Source: JAEYFP01 sp047602645 (lineage in GTDB: Bacteria > Bacillota > Clostridia > Lachnospirales > Lachnospiraceae). From it: DNA of 26,995 nucleotides. The notes under the pieces are model-generated. The model saw nothing but the letters and a program-made list of their open reading frames with translations. It was not told the DNA's origin and made no database searches. The stretch lies in assembly GCA_047602645.1 (NCBI GenBank), contig JASGGU010000052.1:1-26995 (forward strand). Direction: 5' to 3'. Positions within the stretch are counted from its first letter, which is position 1, and the number at the start of each line of letters is the position of its first letter. A program made the position numbers and the translations under genes. Shown here in pieces: positions 1-7,765 of the stretch.

Positions 1-1
1 A

Positions 2-718
2 GCAGCACAGACAATGATCAATGTGAACCATGTTAAGCCCGGAAAAAGAGTTGTTATGCTCGGAAGCGGCAATGTCGGTCTGATTGTATCTTATCAGCTT
101 ATGCAGGCGGGCTGCGATGTGGTGGCACTGATAGAGGCTGCGCCGGGTATCGGGGGTTATGCCGTACACGCCGCGAAGATCAGGCGGGCCGGCGTCCCGA
201 TTTATACAAAGCACACGATTGTGGAGGCCATACCCGGAAAAGAAGGAACGGTTGCAAAGGTTGTTATTGCAAAAGTTGATGATAGATTTCAGCCAATCCC
301 CGGAACAGAGCAAACATTGGAGGCGGATACCATTGCGATCGGAGCCGGTTTAAAGCCGGGGCTTGAAGTTTCTAAGCTCACAAAGTGCGAGTTTACCTTT
401 CATGGGGCATTTGGTGGTTTTATTCCGCTTCATAATGAAAAAATGGAAACCTCAAAGAAGGGTGTCTATGTTGCGGGAGATGCAACCGGTGTAGAGGAAG
501 CAAACACGGCTCTGGAGGAAGGTAAAATCGCCGGAGTTTCTGCTGCGGAGGCACTGGGACTGATCAGCTCCGATAATGCTGAGGAAAGACGAAAAGAAAT
601 ATGGAACCGTCTGACCGCTCTTCGCATGGGCCCCTTCGGCGAACGAAGGTTGATGGAAAAGGATCAGATATTGAAAGAATATAAAGAAAAAATAGGTGCT
701 CCGGTTGAGTGGAATTAA
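2..718 (+). CDS. NAD(P)/FAD-dependent oxidoreductase, C-terminal part (5' end outside window)
   Basis: The reading frame is open to the left edge, so the gene is truncated by the window. The first visible ATG (position 14) is probably internal, because a full member of this family has an N-terminal FAD-binding half that is missing here. What is visible is the second Rossmann fold, with the dinucleotide motif GSGNVG near the start, followed by the family's FAD-contact segment around YVAGDATGVEEANTALEEG. This is the layout of the alpha subunit of multi-subunit L-proline dehydrogenase, opine oxidase or HcnB-like enzymes. These pass electrons from a flavin-bound amine or amino-acid substrate to a nicotinamide or quinone acceptor. 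The next three genes encode the other expected subunits, so I infer one cytoplasmic or membrane-associated complex. The substrate cannot be read from the sequence. Confidence 0.85.
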   Translation, partial: AAQTMINVNHVKPGKRVVMLGSGNVGLIVSYQLMQAGCDVVALIEAAPGIGGYAVHAAKIRRAGVPIYTKHTIVEAIPGKEGTVAKVVIAKVDDRFQPIPGTEQTLEADTIAIGAGLKPGLEVSKLTKCEFTFHGAFGGFIPLHNEKMETSKKGVYVAGDATGVEEANTALEEGKIAGVSAAEALGLISSDNAEERRKEIWNRLTALRMGPFGERRLMEKDQILKEYKEKIGAPVEWN

Positions 719-750
719 AAATCGGGCGCATTGGAAGCGGAGGAAGGAAT

Positions 751-1251
751 ATGGCATTAATCAATGCAGGTTATTTAGAATATGAAGAGCTTAAATCAAT
801 GCAGAAGCTTCCGGCAGAGGAACGATTTTTGCAGGGACCGGTTGCTGTGATAGAGTGTGTGCAGGAAATTCCGTGCAACCCGTGCGAGGCTGCCTGTCAT
901 TTCGGTGCGATTCATGTTGGCGATCCGATTACTAATTTGCCGATGTTAGACGCCGGCAAATGTGTCGGATGTGCGATGTGTGTGTCTAAATGTCCGGGAC
1001 TGGCTATTTTCATAGTGAATAAGGCATACAGCGAGACGATGGCAACGGTTGCTTTTCCTTATGAGTATTTTCCGACACCGGAAGAAGGACAGACGGTGAC
1101 GGCAGTAGACAGAAAGGGCGAACCGGTCTGTGAGGCGTGCGTTGCCAAGGTTGTGAATCCGGAAAGTTTTGACCATACGCCGGTTGTTACCGTAGAGATT
1201 CCAAAGGAGCATGCAGATAAGGTAAGAAGCATAAAGCGACTGAATAATTAA
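751..1251 (+). CDS. 4Fe-4S ferredoxin-like subunit of an amino-acid/opine-type dehydrogenase
   Basis: A 166-residue protein starting at the ATG at 751, which follows a clear AGGAAGG ribosome site at 741-747. An in-frame upstream codon at 709 overlaps the previous gene and has no better site. It has ten cysteines: C36, C42, C45, C49, then C71, C74, C77, C81 (CVGCAMCVSKCPG, the classic ferredoxin pattern), and C127 and C130. The first group reads IPCNPCEAAC, an arrangement seen in iron-sulfur subunits beside HcnB/DAO-type dehydrogenases. Two 4Fe-4S clusters are likely; whether the late CxxC pair binds metal is unclear. By position it would carry electrons between the two flavin subunits encoded on either side. 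The gap to the previous gene is 32 bp, so co-transcription is likely. Confidence 0.85.
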   Translation: MALINAGYLEYEELKSMQKLPAEERFLQGPVAVIECVQEIPCNPCEAACHFGAIHVGDPITNLPMLDAGKCVGCAMCVSKCPGLAIFIVNKAYSETMATVAFPYEYFPTPEEGQTVTAVDRKGEPVCEACVAKVVNPESFDHTPVVTVEIPKEHADKVRSIKRLNN

Positions 1252-1299
1252 AAATACAGAGAGCGCATTCAGGATGTCTTAAATTCGGAGGAAATAGTA

Positions 1300-1584
1300 A
1301 TGAGTGAATATTTTAGTGATGAGATGATTATCTGCCGTTGTGAGGAAGTAACAGTAGCAGAAGTAAAACAGGCAATCAGGGAAGGGGCAAGGGATGTCGT
1401 TGGTGTAAAGCGGCGTGTCAGGGCCGGAATGGGTTTGTGTCAGGGGAGAACCTGTGAAAAAATGGTGCAGCAGATACTTGTTCAGGAGCTTTCCGTGCAA
1501 CCGTGGAAGGTGGGAACCTCATCTGCCAGGCCGCCGATCAGACCGATCACGTTCAAAGAATTGGCAGAGGGGGTAGTGGAATGA
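1300..1584 (+). CDS. BFD-like [2Fe-2S]-binding protein
   Basis: A 94-residue protein with ATG at 1300 behind the CGGAGGAA ribosome site (1286-1293). It shows the BFD-like [2Fe-2S] signature C12-x-C14-x32-C47-x4-C52 (CRC near the start, then GMGLCQGRTC). In many relatives this domain is fused to the C-terminus of the NAD(P)/FAD oxidoreductase or of the DAO-type subunit. Here it is a separate polypeptide, as in the four-subunit dye-linked L-proline dehydrogenases. The stop overlaps the start of the next gene (ATGA at 1581-1584), implying translational coupling. The residues after about 65 (QPWKVGTSSARPPIRPITF) resemble the linker that follows the domain in fused proteins, suggesting the gene arose by splitting such a fusion (inference). 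Confidence 0.85.
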   Translation: MSEYFSDEMIICRCEEVTVAEVKQAIREGARDVVGVKRRVRAGMGLCQGRTCEKMVQQILVQELSVQPWKVGTSSARPPIRPITFKELAEGVVE

Positions 1585-2786
1585 CGACAAAAGAATATGA
1601 TGCGATCGTAATAGGTGCAGGTGCCATCGGAACGAGTGTCGCCTACCATCTATGCTTAAAAGGCCTTAAGACGGCCCTTGTGGACATTGGTGATATTGCA
1701 GGCGGCTCCTCCAGCCATTGTGATGCAGTTGGTCTGATTTGTGACAAAATGCCCGGTATTGACACAAAGATGGGTCAGGAAAGCATTAATTATTATGAAG
1801 AACTTGCGGAGCAGTTCGAATATGATTTTGAATTTGAGAGAAAGGGCTGCTTGTATGTTTGTGAGACAGAGCCCGAAATGAAGGCAGCAACAGATTATAT
1901 GGAGAAGCAGCGTGCCGACGGATATCCTCTTCGTATGGTTGAGGGGAAAGAACTGTCAGAGATGGAGCCTCATATCGCAAAGGATCTGGCAGGAGCCTTA
2001 TATACGCCCCCAAGTGGCTGCATTGCCGTGAGTCCGTATAAAGTATGCTTTGCATTTGTTGAAGAAGGAAAGAAGCTCGGCCTGGATACCTATACGTATT
2101 GTACAGTCAGCAGGATTCTTCTGAAGCCGAAAACAAATGCCGTAGAGGGGCTTGAGACAAACTACGGTACATTTAAGACAAAGCGCGTTGTCAATTGCGC
2201 GGGTGCATGGGCACCGGATATCGGAAGACTGGCCGGTATCACCATTCCGATTGAGCCGAGAAAGGGGACCAATCTTGTCTCTGAGCAGACAGAACGCCTT
2301 TGCAATAATAAAATTTTAGAATACGGATATATGATGTCCAAGTTTGACAGCATTCATTTTAAAAGAAATGTCAGCGCTCTTGTGGAGGAGCAGAATATTG
2401 CCTTTAATATAGAGTATACGAAGGCAAATAATTTGCTGATAGGAGGAAACCGATTGTTCAGAGGGTTTGATATCCGTTCGGAGGTTGAAACAATGAAAGC
2501 CATTTGTGAGCGTGCTTTGCGCTTTTATCCGGAGCTTGCCGATATCAATTGCATCAGGACGTATTCAGGAGTCAGACCTTTTGTCATTGATCACCTTCCG
2601 ATCGTATCCGATGTGGATAGCGTTCCGGGTTTTTATATTGCTGCCGGACACGAGGGAGACGGTATTTGTTTCTCGCCGTTTACCGGGAAACAGATGGCTC
2701 AAATCATGTTGGGTGAGGAAACGGATTTTGATCTGAGCAGACTTGATTTTTCAAGATTTGCAGCTGCAGGCGCTGCGGCCAATTAA
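1581..2786 (+). CDS. DAO-family FAD-dependent dehydrogenase (glycine/D-amino-acid/sarcosine/proline-type)
   Basis: A 401-residue protein, started at the ATG at 1581 that overlaps the previous stop. A longer reading frame from 1503 would sit entirely within the [2Fe-2S] gene. The N-terminus carries the Rossmann FAD motif GAGAIG (residues 12-17), and the C-terminus the second FAD contact around AAGHEGDGICFSPFTGK, both typical of the DAO fold (sarcosine oxidase beta, L-proline dehydrogenase beta, HcnC, glycine oxidase). It is the likely catalytic subunit that oxidises a C-N bond, with electrons leaving through the iron-sulfur and NAD(P)/FAD subunits encoded upstream. The neighbouring racemase-superfamily gene suggests a chiral amino-acid-like substrate. 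Proline, hydroxyproline, sarcosine, a D-amino acid and an opine all remain possible. Confidence 0.85.
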   Translation: MTTKEYDAIVIGAGAIGTSVAYHLCLKGLKTALVDIGDIAGGSSSHCDAVGLICDKMPGIDTKMGQESINYYEELAEQFEYDFEFERKGCLYVCETEPEMKAATDYMEKQRADGYPLRMVEGKELSEMEPHIAKDLAGALYTPPSGCIAVSPYKVCFAFVEEGKKLGLDTYTYCTVSRILLKPKTNAVEGLETNYGTFKTKRVVNCAGAWAPDIGRLAGITIPIEPRKGTNLVSEQTERLCNNKILEYGYMMSKFDSIHFKRNVSALVEEQNIAFNIEYTKANNLLIGGNRLFRGFDIRSEVETMKAICERALRFYPELADINCIRTYSGVRPFVIDHLPIVSDVDSVPGFYIAAGHEGDGICFSPFTGKQMAQIMLGEETDFDLSRLDFSRFAAAGAAAN

Positions 2787-2809
2787 AATGTGGCAGGAAA
2801 GGGATCAAT

Positions 2810-3595
2810 ATGCAGAAAAATAGAAAATACGGGTATTTGACGACGGAAAGCTTCGGTGAGCAGATCGAGATGAGAAAAGGGCAGAATATTGCCGGATTTC
2901 CGATTGGAATTATCTATATTGAGGATGTTTATTACCCGATGCTGCCGGGAAACGTCGTAAATGGCTATACATATGCTTACCCTGTACGCTTAAAGGCAGT
3001 AAAGGGATTGGATGTACCTGATTTATTCCGAATGGGTGAGTCTGTCTATGAGAATATTATGGTGGCCTGCAGGGAACTGGAACAGGAGGGTGTGAGAGCA
3101 ATTTCTTCAGCCTGTGGATTTTTTGGGAATTATCATGCAAAGGTTGCGGAGCAGCTTACGATTCCTGTGGCGCTTTCTTCTCTGGTGCAGCTTCCATGGA
3201 TTGCGGCTTTGCTGAAGCCGAGTCAGAGAATCGGCGTCATTACAGCCGATCAATCTTCATTTACAGAACACCTGCTTGACAGCTGCTGCGTACCTGAAAG
3301 TTTAAAAAAACGTCTGGTTGTAAAAGATGCAAGACAGACAAAGGAATTCAGCTGTGTCATTGAGCAGAGGGGGAGTTGGGACAATACGGCTGCAAAAGAG
3401 GAAATTGTGAAGCTCGGTAAAGAAATCGTGCAGGAATATCCTGAAACAGGAGCAATACTTTTAGAATGCTCGGATATGCCGCCCTATGCGTATGCCGTAC
3501 AGGAAGCGACACAGCTGCCGGTGTTTGATTTCATTACTTTAATAAACTGGCTTGAAAATTCTGTGTGCCAGAAGCCGTACAGCGGTTTTATTTAA
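2810..3595 (+). CDS. Aspartate/glutamate/hydantoin racemase superfamily protein
   Basis: A 261-residue cytosolic protein with ATG at 2810 behind an AGGAAAGGGA site. It keeps the paired cysteines of the superfamily: C102 in SSACGFFG and C220 in LLECSDMPPYA. In Asp, Glu and hydantoin racemases these are the two acid/base residues that remove and return the alpha proton. Some relatives are maleate isomerases or arylmalonate decarboxylases, so the reaction is not certain. It lies 23 bp after the DAO-type dehydrogenase gene, in the same operon. A natural reading is that it converts one enantiomer of the substrate, or a hydantoin derivative, into the form the dehydrogenase accepts. That link is inference. 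Confidence 0.8.
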   Translation: MQKNRKYGYLTTESFGEQIEMRKGQNIAGFPIGIIYIEDVYYPMLPGNVVNGYTYAYPVRLKAVKGLDVPDLFRMGESVYENIMVACRELEQEGVRAISSACGFFGNYHAKVAEQLTIPVALSSLVQLPWIAALLKPSQRIGVITADQSSFTEHLLDSCCVPESLKKRLVVKDARQTKEFSCVIEQRGSWDNTAAKEEIVKLGKEIVQEYPETGAILLECSDMPPYAYAVQEATQLPVFDFITLINWLENSVCQKPYSGFI

Positions 3596-3610
3596 CTGTA
3601 AGGGAAGGGA

Positions 3611-3639
3611 TTGCAATCCTTTCGGAAATCCGCTATAAT
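3611..3639 (+). promoter_or_regulatory. Sigma-A promoter of the GntR-family gene
   Basis: TTGCAA (3611-3616), a 17-bp spacer, then a perfect TATAAT (3634-3639). Transcription would begin near 3646, downstream of the ATG at 3642, so the start codon at 3660 is the usable one. The regulator therefore has a promoter separate from the dehydrogenase operon. Confidence 0.75.
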
Positions 3640-3659
3640 ACATGGAAAGAGGAGACGGT

Positions 3660-4316
3660 ATGGAAGAGCTCTTATATTTGGAAGTTTCAAATGAAATAGA
3701 ATCTAAAATACGAAGCGGCAGACTGAAGGAAAACGACAGATTGTCAGAAAGAAGTCTTGCGGAACGATATGGTGTCAGCAGGACGGTTGTCAGAGATGCT
3801 TTGAAGCTTCTCCATGAAAAGGGGCTTGTTATCATCAAAGTTGGGAAAGGACATTATGTCAGGCACCCAAGCGAGACGGATTTGATAGGAAAGCTTGAAA
3901 AGGCAATTGATTACAGTCAGATTCCCATTACGGAAATCGTGGAAGCACGGGAACTGCTGGAGCATGCGATGGCTGAATTGATGACAGCAAATGTAACGGA
4001 GGAGGATCTGACAGAACTCTCCCGTATTTATCAATGCATGGAAGAGGCTATTAATGATACCAATGAGTATGCGGAGCAGGACAAGCTGTTTCATGTTACG
4101 TTGCTTGGGACGGCCCACAATGATATTCTGCAGATTTTTATCCGTTCTTTAAATGGTATGATTGACAGGACTGTTTTGCTCAATAATAAGAAAATCAGAC
4201 AGCATGCACAGAAGGAACACCGAATGATGCTTGATGCACTGAGGGCATGTGAAAAGGAAAAGCTGCTGGCAGCATTTGATTATCATATTCAATGTATTAA
4301 GGATCATATATTATAA
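3660..4316 (+). CDS. GntR-family transcriptional regulator, FadR/FCD subfamily
   Basis: A 218-residue regulator. I chose the ATG at 3660 rather than 3642: a GGAGA site (3650-3654) fits it, and the promoter's predicted start point lies after 3642. Residues 1 to about 70 form the winged helix (LSERSLAERYGVSRTVVRDA, then a wing ending GHYVRHPS). The rest is an alpha-helical FCD ligand domain with the usual acidic and histidine positions (EARELLEHAM, QDKLFHVTLLG, KEHRMMLDAL) that often bind a metal plus a small organic acid. Such proteins usually repress adjacent catabolic operons until the substrate or a product binds. The obvious target is the dehydrogenase/racemase operon immediately upstream, plus its own promoter. 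The operator is not identified. Confidence 0.85.
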   Translation: MEELLYLEVSNEIESKIRSGRLKENDRLSERSLAERYGVSRTVVRDALKLLHEKGLVIIKVGKGHYVRHPSETDLIGKLEKAIDYSQIPITEIVEARELLEHAMAELMTANVTEEDLTELSRIYQCMEEAINDTNEYAEQDKLFHVTLLGTAHNDILQIFIRSLNGMIDRTVLLNNKKIRQHAQKEHRMMLDALRACEKEKLLAAFDYHIQCIKDHIL

Positions 4317-4350
4317 ACAATATTATACCATTCGATAGAAATTTATTTAC

Positions 4351-4392
4351 AACGTCGTAAACAAATCAATGTTTACGACGTTGCTTTTATTT
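4351..4392 (+). terminator. Rho-independent terminator after the GntR-family gene
   Basis: A perfect 12-bp stem (AACGTCGTAAAC at 4351-4362, GTTTACGACGTT at 4371-4382) with an 8-nt loop, followed on the plus strand by GCTTTTATTTT. It sits between the convergent GntR and glutamate dehydrogenase genes. On the minus strand the T-tract is weak, so bidirectional function is less sure. Confidence 0.75.
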
Positions 4393-4399
4393 TGGAAAC

Positions 4400-5659
4400 T
4401 TAGGGGAAGATACCTTTGATCTGTTCAGCATAAATCAATTTCCTGAGTGCAGTAATATAAGCCGCCATTCGAAGCGTGCAGCCGCATTCTTCTTTTGCGG
4501 CGATAATATCAAGAAAAGATTTGGACATGAGGTCTTCCAGCATGTTGTTCACCTGATCACGTTCCCATGTGAGCTCCTGTATATTCTGGACCCATTCAAA
4601 ATAAGAAACAATCACACCGCCGCTGTTTGCAAAGATATCGGGAACAACGGGGATTCCTCTTTCCGAAAGAATACTGTCGGCCGCTTCGCTCGTCGGGCCG
4701 TTGGCAGCCTCAATAATATAGCGGCACTGCAGCCTGCCTGCATTCTCCTCTGTGATTTGGTTTTCAAGAGCTGCCGGAATCAAAACATCACATTTGCAGG
4801 TGAGCAGCTCCTCATTTGTGATATGAGTGACATTCGGAGCATTATAATCCTTTAGAAGTAATTTCTCCTCTTTGATACGAAGATGGATCGTTTCAATATC
4901 CAGGCCGTCAGGGCAATAGATGCCGCCTGATACATCACTGATTGCAATGATTTTTGTATTTCTGTGATAAAGGATCAGGGCCGCATTGCTTCCGACATTA
5001 CCCATACCCTGAATTGCGACGGTTACCTCCTCGGGTTTTTCTGAATACTGGGCGAGAAGAAGCTTTGTACTGATATAGACGCCGCGTCCCGTTGCGGAGT
5101 TGCGGCCGCGGGAACCGCCGAGCTCTACGGGCTTGCCTGTCACGACTCCGGGAGACGGTTTACCCGCAAGCTGGCTGTAAGTATCAAGAATCCACGCCAT
5201 AGTTTGTGCATTTGTATTGACATCAGGTGCGGGAATATCTGTATCGGCTCCTATAATAGGTGCGATAGCAAACGTATAGCGTCTTGTGAGCCGGCATAAT
5301 TCGCGTTCGGAAAGAGTGGACGGATCAACCTTGATGCCGCCTTTGGCGCCGCCGTAAGGAATATTGGCAATTGCACATTTAAGGGACATCCAGATGGAGA
5401 GTGCTTTGATTTCATTGAGCGTACAGTCTTGATGATAACGGATGCCCCCTTTAAACGGACCACGAATGTTCGAGTGCTGGATACGATAGCCCTCAAAGAC
5501 CCGGACTACGCCGTCGTCCATTTCAATTGGCAGATAGACTTTGACTTCCCGCTGCGGGTTTTTAATAATTTCAAACATTTTTTTGTCAATGGAGCCGGCA
5601 TCCATAGCTTTTGCCATGACACTGACAACATTTTCATAAGGATCGTAATACTTAGGCAT
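4400..5659 (-). CDS. gdhA: Glutamate dehydrogenase (Glu/Leu/Phe/Val dehydrogenase family)
   Basis: A 419-residue protein, the usual size for hexameric short-type glutamate dehydrogenases of the RocG/GudB kind. It reversibly deaminates glutamate to 2-oxoglutarate and ammonium with NAD(P). Key lysines are visible: K70 (GPFKGGIR) and K94 (MSLKCAI) for substrate, and catalytic K106 in PYGGAKGG. They match K89, K113 and K125 of the Clostridium symbiosum enzyme. The coenzyme fold shows GMGNVG. GGAGGGAG precedes the ATG. It is divergent from an Lrp-type regulator, which is its probable controller, and convergent with the dehydrogenase/GntR cluster, which could feed it amino-acid carbon or nitrogen. 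Leucine or phenylalanine dehydrogenase is less likely because the glutamate-type lysines are kept. Confidence 0.92.
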   Translation of the reverse strand: MPKYYDPYENVVSVMAKAMDAGSIDKKMFEIIKNPQREVKVYLPIEMDDGVVRVFEGYRIQHSNIRGPFKGGIRYHQDCTLNEIKALSIWMSLKCAIANIPYGGAKGGIKVDPSTLSERELCRLTRRYTFAIAPIIGADTDIPAPDVNTNAQTMAWILDTYSQLAGKPSPGVVTGKPVELGGSRGRNSATGRGVYISTKLLLAQYSEKPEEVTVAIQGMGNVGSNAALILYHRNTKIIAISDVSGGIYCPDGLDIETIHLRIKEEKLLLKDYNAPNVTHITNEELLTCKCDVLIPAALENQITEENAGRLQCRYIIEAANGPTSEAADSILSERGIPVVPDIFANSGGVIVSYFEWVQNIQELTWERDQVNNMLEDLMSKSFLDIIAAKEECGCTLRMAAYITALRKLIYAEQIKGIFP

Positions 5660-5725
5660 GATAGTTCTCCCTCCGGTTGTACGGTTGTTTTATTTGAAGA
5701 GGATGCTGCTCTCTTCATAAAACGT

Positions 5726-5754
5726 ATCATAGTGATCGTGCTGAAGTTTGGCAA
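5726..5754 (-). promoter_or_regulatory. Sigma-A promoter of gdhA
   Basis: Read on the minus strand: TTGCCA (5754-5749), a 17-bp spacer, TATGAT (5731-5726). This places the transcript start about 60 bp before the gdhA ATG. The very A/T-rich tract just upstream (about 5768-5830), including a short AT-only inverted repeat, is where an Lrp-type protein could bind both divergent promoters. Confidence 0.65.
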
Positions 5755-5894
5755 TAGTATTTACAAAGAACAAAATAGTTTTTATTTTTAATCAAAAATT
5801 AAAAAAAAAAGACAGTAAAAACAGATTTTACTTAATAAAACAAAGTATGAGAAGCGTGAAAGTCGATACACAAATGAAAGCAAGGAGAAGATAA

Positions 5895-6362
5895 ATGAAA
5901 AAAAATGAATTAGATCATATCGATATTCAAATATTAAATATGCTTCAGCTGAATACGAGAGTCTCATTGAAGGAACTGGCGGTAAAGGTATTTTTATCCG
6001 CACCGGCTGTATCGGCTCGAATTGATGCACTTGTGAAAAATGGTTATATCACGGGTTTTCGTGCCCAGGTAGATCCGATTGCGCTCGGATATCATATTAA
6101 GGCATTTATCAGTCTGGAGATAGAACCGATGGATAAGAAGGAATTTTATCCTTATGTAAAAAAGTGCCCAAATGTAATAGAGTGCAATTGTGTAACGGGG
6201 GATTATTCCATGCTGCTTGAGGTACTGTTTCACAGTACGGTGGAGCTTGATCAGTTTATTGGAGAATTGCAGCGTTTCGGCAGGACAAGAACACTGATTG
6301 TATTTTCAACCTCGATAGAGCAAAGAGGAATTCTGCTGCCGGACAAACCTGAAAAAGAATAG
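5895..6362 (+). CDS. Lrp/AsnC-family transcriptional regulator
   Basis: A 155-residue protein, full length for the family, with an AAGGAGA site before the ATG. Residues 1-60 form the helix-turn-helix domain (LDHIDIQILNMLQLNTRVSL, then LSAPAVSARIDALVKNGYITG). The rest is the RAM/effector domain with the glycine-rich effector loop (CNCVTGDYSMLLEV). Such proteins form octamers, wrap A/T-rich DNA and respond to amino acids. It is transcribed divergently from glutamate dehydrogenase across a 235-bp A/T-rich gap, which suggests amino-acid-responsive control of that gene and of itself. The effector is not predictable. Confidence 0.88.
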   Translation: MKKNELDHIDIQILNMLQLNTRVSLKELAVKVFLSAPAVSARIDALVKNGYITGFRAQVDPIALGYHIKAFISLEIEPMDKKEFYPYVKKCPNVIECNCVTGDYSMLLEVLFHSTVELDQFIGELQRFGRTRTLIVFSTSIEQRGILLPDKPEKE

Positions 6363-6402
6363 AAATTATAACAGAAAAATGTCAAATAATCATGAACAAA
6401 AC

Positions 6403-6430
6403 GTGAAATTTCATTTCACCTCTTGTTTTT
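6403..6430 (+). terminator. Weak stem-loop after the Lrp-family gene (possible terminator or operator)
   Basis: GTGAAAT (6403-6409), TTC loop, ATTTCAC (6413-6419), then a T-rich stretch CTCTTGTTTTT. The 7-bp stem is short for a terminator. It also abuts the -35 box of the next promoter, so an operator role is equally possible. Confidence 0.4.
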
Positions 6431-6450
6431 GCTGTTTTCTGTGCTACAAT
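6423..6450 (+). promoter_or_regulatory. Promoter of the membrane protein / hydantoinase pair
   Basis: TTGTTT (6423-6428), a 16-bp spacer, TACAAT (6445-6450), with a TG one base upstream of the -10 (extended -10). A second -35-like TTGACT at 6468 lacks a convincing -10. Confidence 0.5.
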
Positions 6451-6520
6451 AATAACCGTATTTCGTATTGACTTTTTTCGTGCGAAATAACAGAAACAGG
6501 ATAAAGTTAAAGAGGATTCT

Positions 6521-7744
6521 ATGAAGAAGAAAAGGCTGACAAGCTGGGAAAGGAGACAGCGCAGACGAACTCGGATTATTTGCGGAGTGATCATGTTTTG
6601 TATATTCTGCGCAGCCGCCATATTTGTGGCAAAGGACTTTCTTCCCTATGAAACTATGAATTTAAGTGAATATTTTTTGGTAAGCTATGAGGGATACAAT
6701 ACAAAAGGTTCGGCAGTACTGACAATCGATGAAGCAGCACTGAATGAAATGGCCGCGCGGGTGAAGGAAAGCGATCAGAGTTCCCTATTCCGTGAAGAGC
6801 AAACCAGTGATTCCGATTATGACAGTTTTATGAAAAGTATTTCCGCAGAAGTTGAGAATGAAGGAGATCTGAGCAACGGAAGCAAAGTTATGATCAGCTA
6901 CCGTTATGATGAAACACTTGCAAAGAAGCTCAAAATAAAGGTTCTTTCCAAGAGTGAGGAAGTTATGGTATCGGGTCTTTCGACGGCTGCAAGTTTGACA
7001 AGGGAAGAACTGTTTAAAGATTTAGAGGTGTGCTTTGACGGGGTGTCGCCTGATATTACAATAGAAATCATAAATAACAGTACGAATGAGTTTATTCAAG
7101 GGATTGTTTTCAATCCGGTGGAATACCAGCAATATTATGCTTCCGGAGATATTGTGAAAATCAGGGCATACTTCAGCGAGGAGGAGTGCATAAAAAACAA
7201 TTATTCCATTGATACGTCCTCGGAAGAGTGTATTATGGAATATAAGGTAGAGGGTACGGATTCCTACGCCGGCGCAGCTTCCGAATTGCCGAAGGAGCTG
7301 ATTGGAGAGGCCGTTTCGGCAGGCAAATCAGCGTTTACCGATGCCAATGAATATGGAGTCAGAATATTCTGCGAAGCGAATCTTGTTCCGGTTTATATTA
7401 ATAAAAAGGCTACCTTTGAATGGCTGGAACCATCTCTTATATCCGCTTATTTTAAATCGGTAAAGCCGGAGGCGGCAGGAAAGGACGGAAATCATTATAA
7501 CGATCTGGATTTGATTTATTTTGTGAAAATTACGCAGGCAGACGGTGTTACCTGCGATGCGGAGGCAGTCGTACGCTTTAGCAATATCATTGTAAATGCG
7601 GATGGAAGTATGGACTATGATTTCACTTCACCCCAAATTATTTCTGCGTCGCACAGCAATTCAAGTATCTTGAAAAATGTGATCAATAAATATGAGAATA
7701 CCTATCAAATTGAGAAACTGGATTACAGCGAATATTATGAATAA
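6521..7744 (+). CDS. Single-pass membrane protein with duplicated extracytoplasmic beta-rich unit, function unknown
   Basis: A 407-residue protein I cannot assign to a named family. It begins with a strongly basic cytoplasmic tail (residues 1-18), then one hydrophobic segment (about 19-38), so most of the chain is predicted outside the membrane. The outer part is acidic and contains two diverged copies of one unit. The opening block LSEYFLVSYEGYNTKGSA (48-65) resembles LFKDLEVCFDGVSPDITI (164-181). NGSKVMISYRYDE (119-131) resembles SGDIVKIRAYFSEEE (208-222). The copies end near SGL (151-153) and VEG (243-245). The first unit resembles repeats in zinc-ribbon membrane proteins of Lachnospiraceae as I remember them; no zinc ribbon is present here. 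Its stop lies 21 bp before the hydantoinase start, so the two may share a transcript. Confidence 0.7.
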   Translation: MKKKRLTSWERRQRRRTRIICGVIMFCIFCAAAIFVAKDFLPYETMNLSEYFLVSYEGYNTKGSAVLTIDEAALNEMAARVKESDQSSLFREEQTSDSDYDSFMKSISAEVENEGDLSNGSKVMISYRYDETLAKKLKIKVLSKSEEVMVSGLSTAASLTREELFKDLEVCFDGVSPDITIEIINNSTNEFIQGIVFNPVEYQQYYASGDIVKIRAYFSEEECIKNNYSIDTSSEECIMEYKVEGTDSYAGAASELPKELIGEAVSAGKSAFTDANEYGVRIFCEANLVPVYINKKATFEWLEPSLISAYFKSVKPEAAGKDGNHYNDLDLIYFVKITQADGVTCDAEAVVRFSNIIVNADGSMDYDFTSPQIISASHSNSSILKNVINKYENTYQIEKLDYSEYYE

Positions 7745-7765
7745 TCAGGAGGCAGGGGAGTCGGT

